DNA of 64,000 nt from contig RBKR01000011.1 of NCBI GenBank assembly GCA_004835665.1, positions 620,001 through 684,000 on the forward strand, written 5' to 3'. A program made the position numbers and the translations under genes. Below the pieces are notes generated by a model. That model was not told where the DNA came from. It saw only the letters and a list, made by a program, of their open reading frames with translations, and made no database searches. Each line of letters starts with the position of its first letter. The first letter of the stretch is position 1. Of the stretch, positions 24,901 to 35,988 are shown one piece after another. Origin of the DNA: Phoma sp. XZ068. Its lineage: Eukaryota > Ascomycota > Dothideomycetes > Pleosporales > Didymellaceae.

Positions 24901-27900
24901 ATGCAAGATACCTTTAAAATACCTAAATTAAAAGGTAGTTCTAACTACGATATTTGGTCTATTAGAATACAGGCTATTATAGTAGATAAAGGCTTTACTA
25001 GATATCTAGCTAGTAATCTAGCTAAATATAATAGTAGTAATATAGAGCAACTAGAAGAAGAAGCTCTAAAAACTAGTGCTATTATTAAATTAGCGCTAGA
25101 AGATGGCCCTCTATTACAAACTAGATTTATAAATAATCCTTATACTCTTTAGATTACTTTAGAAAATCTATATAGAGCAAAGGGCTTTAGTAGTGAATTT
25201 ATTCTATCTAAAGAATTAATTAATACTACTTTAGATTACTATAAAGGTAATCTAGAAGACTATATAAACGCTTTTAAAAGAATAGTTAATAATCTAGAAT
25301 CTAGAGAAATTATTCTTCCTAAGAAATTTATTATAGCTCTATTATTAAATAATCTAAATAAAGATTATAAATATGTTGTTACTATTATAACGCAAACTAT
25401 TAGGACAAATACTAATAGTAAAATTAATATAGAGGATATAGTATCCTAACTACTAGACGAATCTAGAAGAATTAAATCTTTTAGAAAACCTAATAGTTAT
25501 ATTAATAATAGTAATAAGCACTACAATACTAGTTATAATAACTATAATAATAAAAAATCTAGTTATTCTAATAATATAGAGATGTCTCTAAATACTAATA
25601 CTAGAAATATAAGTAAAAGTAATAGTATTAACGCTAAATCTAAAGCAAATAAAGATTTAAAGTGTAGCTATTGCTTATATAAGGGATATAAAGAATCTAC
25701 TTGCTATAAGAAATATCCTAATCTAAGAAAAGAAAAGGATAATAACTATAATAAAATAATTAACAACACTAGTATAGAGGAACAAGTATTAGTTACTTCT
25801 ACTAGTAATATTAATACTTATAGTAGTAATACTATAGACTTTATACTAGATTCTAGAGCTACTATACACACTTGCTATATTAAAGAGTTATTTACTAGTA
25901 TTAAACCTACTTCTATCTCTATAAAGTAGGGAAATACTAATAAATCTATTAAAGCAACAGGTATAGGGGATATAAACTTAGTTTTTACTAGTACTAGTAA
26001 ACTAGTTAAGTTAACTAATGTTTTATTTATTCTAGAACTAGGAGTTAATCTACTAAGCCTAAATTTAATTACTTCTAAAGGGTATAATCTACTATTTAAT
26101 AAGAATAGTTGCTATATTACTACTATAAATAATAACTTACTAGCTAAAGGTAGCTATAAGAAAGGAGTTAGTTATTTTAAAACTAGTAGTAATAAAGTTA
26201 TACCTAATAGCTATAGAAATAAAGAACTAACTATTCTTAATTCTATAGAAGAAGAAGAAGATATTACTATAGAAGATTCTATAGATCTTAATAATAATAG
26301 TACTAGTAATAATACTAATACTAGTACTAGTAAAGAAACTATAGTTATTAATAATAATACTATAGATCTAGCACATAGAAGATTAGGACATATTAATCTA
26401 AGTGCAATTAAGAAATTACTAGACTCTACTAAGGTAGATTTTATTAATATAGAGGATATAGAAACAGCCTCTATTAGTTTAAAAGATTGTATAACTTGTA
26501 TACAATCTAAATTAACAAAGAATATTAATAAAACCCCTAGTACTAAAGTAAAAGGTTATCTAGATCTATTATATATAGATATAGGAGGACCTATAAGGCC
26601 TAAAACCTTTAGAGGATTTAAATACTATATTACTTTTAGAGATAGCTTTACTAAGTACTTAGTAGTAAAGTTACTAAAGACTAGAAAAAGTACTATAGAT
26701 ATTATTAAGTCTACTATAGTAGAATTAGAGTTAGAAGCAACTAATAACTCTAATTCTATAGAAGTCTTTAATAACAATAAAGTAAAAGCTCTACAGTTAG
26801 ATAACGAGTTTAAATCCAAGGAATTAGATAGTTATCTAACTAGTAAAGGTATAAATACTAGATATTCTGCCCCCTATACACCTGAGCAAAACGGTGCAGC
26901 AGAAATAATTAATAGAATATTACTTAATAAAGTAAGAGCTTTATTAATTACTAGTAATTTACCTAGATACTTGTGGGGGGAAGCTATATTAACAGCTACC
27001 TATTTATATAATAGGACTCCTAATAGTTCTATAGATTTTAATACCCCTTACTATCTTAAATATAAAGAAAAACCTAATATAAATAATATTAGAGTTTTTG
27101 GTTCTTTAACCTACTATAAAGAACCTAGTAATTTTACTAAAAAACTAGACTCTAGAGCTAGTGCTTATTATCTAGTAGGATTTATAGGAAAGAATATATA
27201 TAAGCTATATAATCCTACTAGTAATAAGACTATAACTACTAGAGATTGTGTTATTATAGAAGGCTACTATTATAAGCCTAATAATAATACTAATATACAA
27301 GAAGTATTTACTAGTTTAAACTTAAAGAATAAGAATAATACTAGTAATACTAATAAACCTACCTGGGATTCTATAGACGAATTTTCTAAGGATGAATTAG
27401 CTAATAATACTACTATTATTAAAGAAAAACCTGTAATAATAGAAGATATTAAGTCTAATTCTATAGAAGAAATAATTCTAAATACTATAGTAGAGGTTAA
27501 TAATAAGCAAGATTGGAAATCTCTTTATAAAAACTCTATACTAGAGAATATTCTAATTACCTCTAATAATAATAGTATTATAGAAGAACCTAATAGCTAT
27601 AAGCAGGTATTACTAAGTAAAGATAAGGATCTATATCTAAAGGCTATGCAATTAGAGATAGAAGATCTAATAAAAAGTAATACTTGGGATATTACTATAA
27701 AACCTAAAAATATACCTATTATAAAAGGTAGATGGGTTTTAACTAAAAAGTATAATCTAGATAATACTATTAGAAAATATAAGGCTAGGTGGGTAGCTAA
27801 AGGATTTCTACAAAAATATAATATTAATTATAAAGAAACCTTTGCTTCTACTTCTAAACCAAGCCTAATAAGACTATTATTATCTATATTTAATTATTTA

Positions 27901-29283
27901 GATTGGGAAATATATACTTGGGATATAAAACAAGCTTTTCCTAATGCAAATATAGATATAGATAATATATATCTACAACTGCCTATAGGATTAGAAGAGT
28001 ATATACTAAGTAATACTTTAAAAAATACTATAGACAAAGAGCTTATAGATTTAATTAATACAAGTATAAAGAATAAAGATTATTCTAGTATAACTTGTAG
28101 ATTAAATAAAGCTCTATATGGATTAAAACAGGCTAGTAGACAATGGCAAATATTTCTTACTAGAATACTAGAACAAATAGGTTTTAAAAGCCTAAAAATA
28201 GATAATAGTATATTTATACATACTAGTAAACCTATTGTTCTAGCAACACACGTTAACGATATTCTAGTATTTGCTAGCAATACTATACTAGTTAATAATC
28301 TATATAAAGAACTAAGTTCTATATCTAAGTTAGAAATAACTAACTTAGGAGAAATTAAAGAGTTTCTAGGAGTAGAAATTATAAGGGATAGAATAAATAA
28401 ATCCTTAATAATAACACAAAGAAACTTTATAAATAAGATACTTACTAAGTTTAATAAACTTAATAATAAACCTAAAAGTATCCCTATACCTATAGGTATA
28501 AAACTAGAAAAATTTCTAGAACAAAGTAGTATAATTAAGAAATTCTAACAAGAAATAGGAAGCTTAATATACTTAACTATATTTACTAGACCTGATTTAG
28601 TATATAGTGTTAATTATCTAGCTAGATTTATGTCTAATCCTAGCCTAGAACACTATAAATACCTAAATAATATCTTTAGTTACTTATTAAAAACTAAAGA
28701 TTTAGGTTTAGATTTATCTATTAAACAATCTACTAAATATACTACTAAATTAATTAGTTTAGTAGGTATATTAGACGCAGATTGGGGGGGTAATATAGAC
28801 TCTAGAAAATCTACAACAGGAAATATATTCTTACTTAATACTAGTAATAATAATATTACTATTAGTTGGATTTCTAAACTACAAAAAATAGTAGCTTTAA
28901 GCTCTGCAGAAGCCGAATACATGGCCTTAAAAGAAGCTACTAAAGAGTCTATATACCTATAAAATATTATAAAAGAACTATTCTTTAATAGTAATATATC
29001 TAAAGAGTTTAATAATATATTTAATACTCTAAATACTATTAAAACAGATAGTTTAAGTGCTATAGAACTAGCAAAAAACCCTATATACCATGCTAGAACT
29101 AAGCATGTTAATATAATATATTACTTTGTTAGAGAAAATCTACTAAATAATAGTATAAATCTAGTATACAAAAATACTAGTACTATACTAGCAGATAATC
29201 TAACAAAACCAACTAGTATTAATAAACTACAAGACTTTACTAGTAAAATTAGCTTAGTAGATATTTCTACTATAAAAGACTAA
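24901..29283 (+). pseudogene. Copia copy 2 gag-pol polyprotein, five in-frame stops
   Basis: One frame runs 1,461 codons from ATG to TAA without a frameshift. It is broken only at 25,150 (TAG), 25,447 (TAA), 25,927 (TAG), 28,546 (TAA) and 28,960 (TAA). All fit CAR to TAR or TGG to TAG, as RIP makes. Domains in order: copia gag; zinc knuckle at about 25,663 with its His changed to Tyr; protease LDSRAT (Gly to Arg) at about 25,846; HHCC pre-integrase (AHRRLGH ... CITC) at about 26,370; integrase core with all acidic residues (YIDIGGP, LQLDNEF, EQNGAAE) at about 26,570-27,010; reverse transcriptase at about 27,630-28,450 with HVND at 28,249-28,260 for YVDD; RNase H with DADWGG and SSAEAEY. The protease and polymerase changes mean it is dead even if the stops were read through. 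Confidence 0.88.
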
Positions 29284-29383
29284 AGTTAAAATAAGCTATA
29301 TTATATATTGCTATACTCTATACTATAATATAAGCTATTCTAACTATTAAATAAGAGAAATAACTAAAAAGATTAAGGGGGTG

Positions 29384-30003
29384 TGTAAAGTTACTAAGTA
29401 ACTTAGAAAAACACTTTAGTAAAGTTAAGCGTATTCTTATTTATTTATTTCCCTATTAGGTATAGTGTATATTTAAAAGTAGGATATTATTCCCCTAGTA
29501 TAGGTAGTTATAATTAGGTATAAATTACCTAATTAGGCCTAGTATTTGGGCCAAGGGAACTTTTAGTAATAGTGTTACTTTTAGCTCTAACTACTAAAGA
29601 GGGGTAAGAAACTAAAAAGAGGAGTAACAAATAGTATTAAAGATTACTATTCTTATATTATAAATCCTTAGGAGTTAAAGGAGTTAAATAGTATATTGTT
29701 ATAAATCTCGCTCTTTACTAAGGCCGAATAGCTAAATACTATAGATATATATAGTAGTATATCTCTAGTATTTAGAAAGTACCTAGCAACTCTAGTAATA
29801 TATTCTATTATTTGCTTATGCTATAAGACTATATTACACTACTTGTCTATAATAGTATAATACACAACTATACTATTATATAGCTTTATAATATAAAGCT
29901 AAATTATATTATTAATATCTTTTCCTAGTAATCTAGGTCCCTTACTAAGAAGAGGAAGAAAGTAGTTATTTATATTTATTACCCCCCTACCTACTTTCTT
30001 TAT
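29384..30003 (+). repeat. 3' LTR of copia copy 2, truncated
   Basis: It follows the purine-rich tract and begins TGTAAAGTTACTAAG like the 5' LTR. It loses similarity after CTACTTTCTTTATA. About 185 bp of its right end are missing and replaced by gypsy-type AT-rich sequence. Confidence 0.8.
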
Positions 30004-31663
30004 ACTTTATACCTATTATATAGGTATTACTCTTATAAAGTTTTATAATAGAATAGGTTTTATTTATTAAATTTATATAATACTATAGTTTATATTTATA
30101 GGGCAATTACTAGTTAAGTAAAGTCTAGTTTATCTTTTTATAGAAGATTATAATTCTAGTGTTTAAGCTTAGCTACTATTATATAGTTTTATTCTACTTA
30201 TTTCTAGAATATTTCTTTAGCTTAATCTTTATTCTATAGTATACTATTTATTAGTTACTATTTAAATTAGTTTAAGGTATTAGAGTTATATAAGAGGTAG
30301 GCTTATATATACTTAGCTTTTATTTTCTAAATAGCTTATAAGAGTATAGAGTACTTCTTACTATTATATTATAGGTATTCTTTAAGTAGTTCTAGAGTAA
30401 GCTATCTATAGATAGTATTATATAACTTATTATTACTTTACCTAATATTCTTATTATACTTCTATATTATTAGCTTATCTTTAGAATCTAATATCTATAT
30501 AGTATAAGATTTATAATATAGTCTTTTAGGTCTACTATAGATTTTTAGAATTCTAGGTATAGTTTTATATATATATTCTAGCTTAGAGTCTATAAGAAGT
30601 TATCTAATTTCTTTAGTAAGAATTTTTTATTTACTAGTATATATATCCTTATTATATAAGGTATAGGTAATAGTATTAATCTATTAAAAGACTTTATTTT
30701 TTAAATAATAGTTCTTAGTAAAGTGTCCTAGTTTACTATAGTTATAATAAGTTCTATCTTTATTACTATTATTAGTACTATATCTCTTCTTTTTATTCTA
30801 TTATAGCTTTATATTTATAGGACCCTTATTAATATTAGATAGGTTTATAGCCTTATATCTATAGTAACTACTATAAGTATTACTATAGATATAGTATCCT
30901 ATATTAGGTTAGTAGTTATTTCTATAGTTTCTTTAATAAATATAGTTATTTATCTATTAATTATATAAAAGTATATAAGCTAGCTAGGTCTAGGCTTAAG
31001 TATATAAGTCTTCTCTAAGTTCTTATTAAAGCTTATAGAGTTAAATATTAATATTAATTATAGTATTAATAAGTTTATCTAATATATCTATAGTACTATT
31101 ATACTATATAAGTTTTTCTTTAATATATAGTTTAAGTTCTTAATAAAATATTATAGTAAGTATAATATTATTCTAACTAGTATTAGTAGTAAGTTACTAA
31201 AACTTAGCTATATAGTTAGTAGTAGCTATAGTTTATTATAAATACTAGATATTCTATTATATAATTATTAGTTTATTAGATACTCTAAAGACTAGTTAGA
31301 TCTTATTCTTAAATTAATTAAAGTTCTTAATCTAGTTATTAATATTATAAGAGTTAGTAGTAAAGTAGTATTTTTTAATAAATAGTTTAACCTATTAGAA
31401 GGCTTAATCTCTTATATAACTAGAGAAAAGAGTAACTTTCTTATTCTTATTTATATAGTCTCTCTAAAATATAAAGAAGAGGTCCTACTATATAAGCTAA
31501 TTTTCTAGCTTAGTATACTTACTATAGTAAAAGTTAGGCTTAGTAATATTTATAGAGTATATAGTAGTAGTAGCCTCTATATTAGTATTACTATTTATAT
31601 TAGTAAAGTTACTAGAGGTAGTATAGGTTCCTAATATAGTACTTATCTTAGAGGTATTTAAAA
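30004..31663 (-). mobile_element. Gypsy gag/leader remnant, minus strand
   Basis: The minus strand at about 30,760-30,720 reads DRTYYNYSKLGHF, a decayed CCHC knuckle (normally CYNCGKxGH), which marks it as the gag of a gypsy element. It lies directly inside an LTR-like repeat (31,664-31,962) in the orientation expected for a 5' LTR. The remainder is stop-ridden and AT-rich. Confidence 0.55.
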
Positions 31664-31962
31664 TATTAAGGTTATATTCTAAGTAAAGCTTATAAATACT
31701 TCTAAGATTAGTTCTCTAGGATAAGTACTAGTATAGAAGAGGTTAGTATAAATATCTAGTAAAATACTATAATAACTATAGGTAATAATAAGTAGTATAG
31801 AGTAGACTATTTATCTTAAGAGTTAGTGTTATAGTAAGAAGTATAAATAGTAAATCTATCTATCTTAATATATAGGTAGAGATTCTAATAATAAAGTATA
31901 TTAATTAAGTTAAATATAAACTATAAGGGTTATATTCCTATATACTATATACTAAGAAGATA
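31664..31962 (-). repeat. Gypsy LTR, mutated arm of an inverted pair
   Basis: About 299 bp that match the reverse complement of 33,732-34,029. Its plus-strand left end is TATTAAGGTTATATTCTAAG where the other arm has TGTTAAGG, and its inner end is ACTAAGAAGATA. TG..CA ends can be inferred after undoing C-to-T changes. This arm is more mutated than the right one. Confidence 0.65.
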
Positions 31963-31985
31963 TATATATTACTTAGTATTATAGG

Positions 31986-32075
31986 GCACTAACTATACTA
32001 ATTATTAATTATACTAATTACTAATTATACTAATTACTAATTATACTAATTATACTAAGACTAATTATAATATAT
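31986..32075. repeat. AT-rich short tandem repeat
   Basis: Several imperfect copies of AATTACTAATTATACT with a period of about 16 bp, within decayed transposon sequence. Confidence 0.75.
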
Positions 32076-32399
32076 AACTTTATATTATTACCTAAGTAGT
32101 AGCTAATAATACTTATTATTTATACTTACTTATAATACCTTCTCTTATATAGGTTAACTGTGCTATAACTATATAGTACTAGCTTATAATTATTAACCTT
32201 TATTTAGTGTTTCTAGAATTATAATAGTACTTAAGAATATATAGTAACTAGAAGTAAAATAACTAGGTTTTACTATTACCTATAGTATAAATTATATATA
32301 ATAATAAACTATTAGAAGTAATAAGTATAATACTATTCTTTATAAATTATAGAAGATACCTAAATCTCTTTTTAAGGTCTCTTAATAGTAATATTTAAA

Positions 32400-32950
32400 T
32401 AGATTTAGTAATAACTTTAGTATAAAAACTAAAGGAAGTATACTAGAAATTACTTAAAAATATTAATAAAGCTTAGAGATAAGTAATCTCTTATATTAAT
32501 TAAAAAAGAAAAACAGCACTATAGCTAAAAAAGGGAGATAAAGTCTATCTCCTTATAAAAAACTTATAAATATAAAGACTAATAAAAAAACTAAATTATA
32601 TTAAGGTTAGACTATTTTTTATTTCTAGGTAAATTAGCCCTATAAACTATTAACTTAAACTACTATAGAATACTAAGATATACTTTATATTCTATATATT
32701 ACTATTAGAACTAGTAGATCTTAATATACTAATCTAGAAAGACTTCTACTACTAGATTAAAAAAGAAATTAAGTAGAAAGTTAAAAAAATAATATAATAC
32801 TAAAAGAAAATATATAATACTAAGTACCTAGTTAAATAGTTAGTATATCCTAACTTAGAAAATATATAGAAACTATTAATAAACTTTATAAACTACTACT
32901 AATTAGTATATTTATACTAGAGTTTAGTACTAACTCTTTAATAAGACTTA
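32400..32950 (+). mobile_element. Gypsy integrase C-terminus and chromodomain remnant
   Basis: The plus strand, with stops, reads as an integrase tail (KYLKILIKL, then a KKREIKSISL-like GDKVYL block, then YRILRYTLYSIYYY, like HPVFHISLLEP). A chromodomain follows that matches the copy at 16,370-16,570. It precedes the right LTR at 33,732, as expected for the 3' end of a plus-strand chromovirus-type gypsy. Confidence 0.6.
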
Positions 32951-33731
32951 TAGTACTCTAGGTAATAGAAGAAGTACTAATACTAATAAATACTACTAGA
33001 TAATTAACTTCTTTAGCTAAGTTAACCTTACCTACCTTAGTTATTTTATTTACTATATATAGTGCCTTTTACTATATATAATTATTAGCTTATTTTAGAA
33101 TCTTCTTATTTCTTATTAACTATATAATTATAGTTACTAGGAGACTTTTATCTTCTTCTACCTTTTTTTATATTCTTTATAAGTTTTATCTAGAGATAAC
33201 TAGGATATATTTATATATAGCTTACTAGCTTTAGTATATTTAGTATACTTTAGATAATTTAAGCTACCTAGTATAATATAGCACTTATAGCCTTTAAAGA
33301 AATAATAATTATAAGGAACTTAAGAGAGTATATTAGCTTAATAGATTTTTAAAGTAAGATAAAAGTTATAAGTATATAAAAATATCTTAAATTATAGGTT
33401 ACTAGATATAGAGGCTATAGATTATATATAATACTAAAATATAGTTATATAGTTTAAGAATAAACTAAGAGAAAAAGAGAATAGTATTATAATTCTAGGT
33501 AAGAGAATAGTATAGTAATAAGTATCTACTAACTAGAACCCCTAACTCCTCTTAGAGCTACTATAAGTAAAAGAAGAAATATCTATATACTCTTATTATA
33601 TAACTACTTATTAATAAGTATAATATATATAACTAGGATACTTATTAATAAGTATAGTATAATATACTTGCCTATAAGTACCCTCCTATATCTTATTAAA
33701 TTAACTCTAGTTACTTATTTATAAGTACCTC
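32951..33731. other. AT-rich sequence before the right gypsy LTR
   Basis: TpA-rich and stop-ridden with no gene visible. By position it is the 3' untranslated part of the plus-strand gypsy remnant. Confidence 0.4.
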
Positions 33732-34029
33732 TATCTTCTTAGTATATAGTATATAAGAATATAACCCTTATAGTTTATATTTAACCTAATTAATATACTT
33801 TATTATTAGAATCTCTACCTATATATTAAGATAGATAGATTAACTATCTATACTTCTTACTATAACCTAACTTTTAAAATAGATAGTTTACTCTATACTA
33901 CTTATTATTACCTATAGTTGCTATAGTGTTTTACTAAGTATCTATACTAACCCCTTCTGCACTAGCACTTATCCTAGAGAACTAATCTTAGAAGTATTTA
34001 CAAGCTTTGCTTAGGATACAACCTTAACA
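33732..34029 (+). repeat. Gypsy LTR, less mutated arm of an inverted pair
   Basis: About 298 bp, the reverse complement of 31,664-31,962. It starts TATCTTCTTAGTATATAG and ends GGATACAACCTTAACA. It keeps more C and G than its partner (for example CCCCTTCTGCACTAGCAC), so it is younger or was less exposed to RIP. It is only about 130 bp from the compartment boundary. Confidence 0.65.
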
Positions 34030-34155
34030 CAATATATCTACACCTAACCCCCTACTATTGCTTTACTCGTTGCTATACAACCTTATATGTTGCCTATAGG
34101 GCTAACAGCACCCTAATTCTTCTATAGTATTAGTTAAACTAACTAGTAAGTATAT
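34030..34155. other. AT-block to gene-rich boundary
   Basis: Composition shifts from TpA-rich to balanced within about 100 bp. The first gene-like sequence starts at the stop codon of the oxidoreductase at 34,156. Confidence 0.7.
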
Positions 34156-35460
34156 CTATACTATAAATACATCGCGCACGTTAACTACTTGTCCACTTGC
34201 AATTGACTTGTTTGCGCAAATTCCGGTTAGAATTGATAGTGCTCCATCGATATGAGTGGCAGCCCTCATGTCCTGATTGATCTCGGCACCCTGCTCACCA
34301 AATAGATCAGCAAGCAACACTTCATCTCCTCCACCATGTGCGCCGACACTAGTCGGAATCTCAATGTCGACCGGTTTCTCAAACAGCTTTCTTAATGTGA
34401 TCGATCGAGTTTCAAGCGAACCTTCCAACGACTGATCACCACCGCTGTTAACGTAGCTGTTTTCAACCACCTCCATCTCCAAGCGTCCACCCGTCCCATT
34501 GAATGATACACGGAAACCTTCCCATGGCGCATACGCAGTGAGTGAGTATGTTAGCACTGCACCATTTTGGTACCGAACCATAACATTCATGGTGTCTTCG
34601 ATGCTAATGCCGTCGCCAAACACACTCTGGTCCCGGTAATAGCTATCCTCGTGTTCGGCATCTAGATACATCTTCTTTAATTTGATGTTTGACTCCATGT
34701 GCAGAGCGAAAGGGTCCGATTTTGCGGCAACACTGCCGTGCGCTCTGGTGTAGAACTCGGTCACACCGCGCTTCTCGGCGTTCTCTCGGCCGTAGAATTT
34801 CAAGTCGCCCATTGCATAGACAGTCTCAGGCCGTGAGTTGAGCCAGAAGTTCACCAGGTCGAAGTGGTGCGTTGACTTATGGACCAACAGTCCTCCAGCA
34901 TTCCGCTTATCGCGGTGCCACCGACGGAAGTAATCGGCACCGTGTGATGTGTTGAGCAACCACTCGAAATGGATACTTGTCACGTTTCCAATGGCACCAG
35001 AACGCAAAAGTTCCCATACTTTTGTGTTGTGGGGTGCATATCGGTAGTTGAAGGTCACGCGAACCTTGTTGCCGGTTCGCTCTACAGCGTCGAAAATCTC
35101 TCGGCACCGTGGCGCATCGATGGTCATGGGCTTTTCTGTGACTACATTGCAACCTAGCTCGAGTGCTCGTACGATGTAGATGTTGTGTGTGCGATCGATC
35201 GTGGTGACAATGACTTCGTCTGGTTTGGTTTCCTTGATCATACGGTCAAAGTCTATTGCTTTGTATGTTGGTACTTTGGCATGACCAAATGACTCCAATT
35301 GCTCATTAGCAACGTCAAGTCGTGTTTGATTGGTGTCGCAAAAGGCTACAACCTGAGAAGTGGTCTTGTAGGTTGTTGCAATCGCAGAGTAGAAGAAGCT
35401 CGAACGTCCGCCGGTCCCGATCAGGGCATACCTCTTTTGCTTAGGTTGCGTGTCGCTCAT
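34156..35460 (-). CDS. Gfo/Idh/MocA-family NAD(P)-dependent oxidoreductase
   Basis: A 434-residue cytosolic dehydrogenase of the glucose-fructose oxidoreductase / inositol dehydrogenase family, which oxidises or reduces sugars and cyclitols. Near the N-terminus YALIGTGGRSS (11-21) is the dinucleotide-binding loop. EKP (109-111) is the family's substrate-side signature. HKSTHHFD (194-201) holds the conserved Lys/His region, and a Gfo/Idh C-terminal domain follows. I chose the Met before SDTQPKQKRYALIG, because binding folds of this family begin right after the start. An in-frame Met at 35,547 would add 29 residues. The stop lies at the edge of the AT block, so the last residues (DVFIV) may have been reshaped. 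It is divergent from the MFS gene across about 530 bp. The exact substrate is unknown; a sugar or sugar acid is likely from context. Confidence 0.85.
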   Translation of the reverse strand: MSDTQPKQKRYALIGTGGRSSFFYSAIATTYKTTSQVVAFCDTNQTRLDVANEQLESFGHAKVPTYKAIDFDRMIKETKPDEVIVTTIDRTHNIYIVRALELGCNVVTEKPMTIDAPRCREIFDAVERTGNKVRVTFNYRYAPHNTKVWELLRSGAIGNVTSIHFEWLLNTSHGADYFRRWHRDKRNAGGLLVHKSTHHFDLVNFWLNSRPETVYAMGDLKFYGRENAEKRGVTEFYTRAHGSVAAKSDPFALHMESNIKLKKMYLDAEHEDSYYRDQSVFGDGISIEDTMNVMVRYQNGAVLTYSLTAYAPWEGFRVSFNGTGGRLEMEVVENSYVNSGGDQSLEGSLETRSITLRKLFEKPVDIEIPTSVGAHGGGDEVLLADLFGEQGAEINQDMRAATHIDGALSILTGICANKSIASGQVVNVRDVFIV

Positions 35461-35547
35461 TTTGTCATTCCTGTGAGATAATAAAGCTGTACGATTCGAG
35501 GTGTGACGCTTAGTCTTGCTCATTATATAAGAAGGGAGATGTCCCAC

Positions 35548-35988
35548 CGAAGGGCATCGGGCGAATGCTCCTCCGATTACCGTGCGTTCGGGCTACGCTA
35601 CTCCGAAATATGCAACAAGGGGAGGATCGACACCTTGCAGCGGTTGGTTGATCACAGCTGCTCTACCCCCGCGGGGTATGCGGAGACATGATTAGCTGTT
35701 CAAGAAGGTGCTTGCGGGGAAGGCTGCAGTACAGGCTGTAATGAGTGCAGTGCAGGGGGCTGTCGAAGCACCTTCGTAGGTAGGTTGATCCAAGAACCGC
35801 CAATTCGTGGAAACCAGCATCGCCCTCGCCGAGCCGGGTGCAGGTATCCGGCAAACAGGATACATGGCTCGCAGGGCACCTGGTGGGCAGCTCATGCCAT
35901 GTCTCACAGTGAGGTGTTGGTGGTGATATATTAGAGAGGGTTGGGGTGGTGGAACGGTTCGCGACTTGCAAGCCGTTTTCCCGTGAGC
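35548..35988. promoter_or_regulatory. Divergent promoter region, oxidoreductase / MFS transporter
   Basis: About 530 bp separate the two start codons (35,460 and 35,989), so the genes probably share control elements. The region has no convincing gene, although both strands stay open for about 130 codons. It holds a near-palindrome TACCCCCGCGGGGTA at 35,664-35,678. Confidence 0.55.
35664..35678. promoter_or_regulatory. Two opposed CreA-type sites (GCGGGG)
   Basis: TACCCCCGCGGGGTA contains GCGGGG on each strand (35,671-35,676 plus; 35,667-35,672 minus), fitting the CreA/Cre1 consensus SYGGRG for carbon catabolite repression. Binding is inferred. Six-base motifs occur by chance, but the back-to-back arrangement is less common. 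Confidence 0.4.

Larger units (their letters stand above)
22992..30003 (+). mobile_element. Copia retrotransposon copy 2, nearly full length
   Basis: A plus-strand Ty1/copia element. It has a 5' LTR at 22,992-23,796, a leader to 24,900, gag-pol at 24,901-29,283, a purine-rich tract at about 29,368-29,381 and a 3' LTR from 29,384. The 3' LTR matches the 5' LTR for only about 620 bp and stops at about 30,003, so the right end is lost and no target duplication can be checked. Both LTRs keep the motif TTTGGGCCAAGGGAAC and differ at only a few sites. The leader holds a GC-containing island at 24,430-24,461 in otherwise AT-rich sequence. Confidence 0.88.

Noticed and set aside
5231..29283. One large inverted segmental duplication joining copia copies 1 and 2
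   Set aside because: Similarity stops at the LTR ends; sequences beyond 12,728 and before 22,992 do not match, so these are separate insertions.
31986..32075. CRISPR-like regular repeats
   Set aside because: The units are adjacent and AT-only with no unique spacers, and the genome is eukaryotic; it is a simple tandem repeat.
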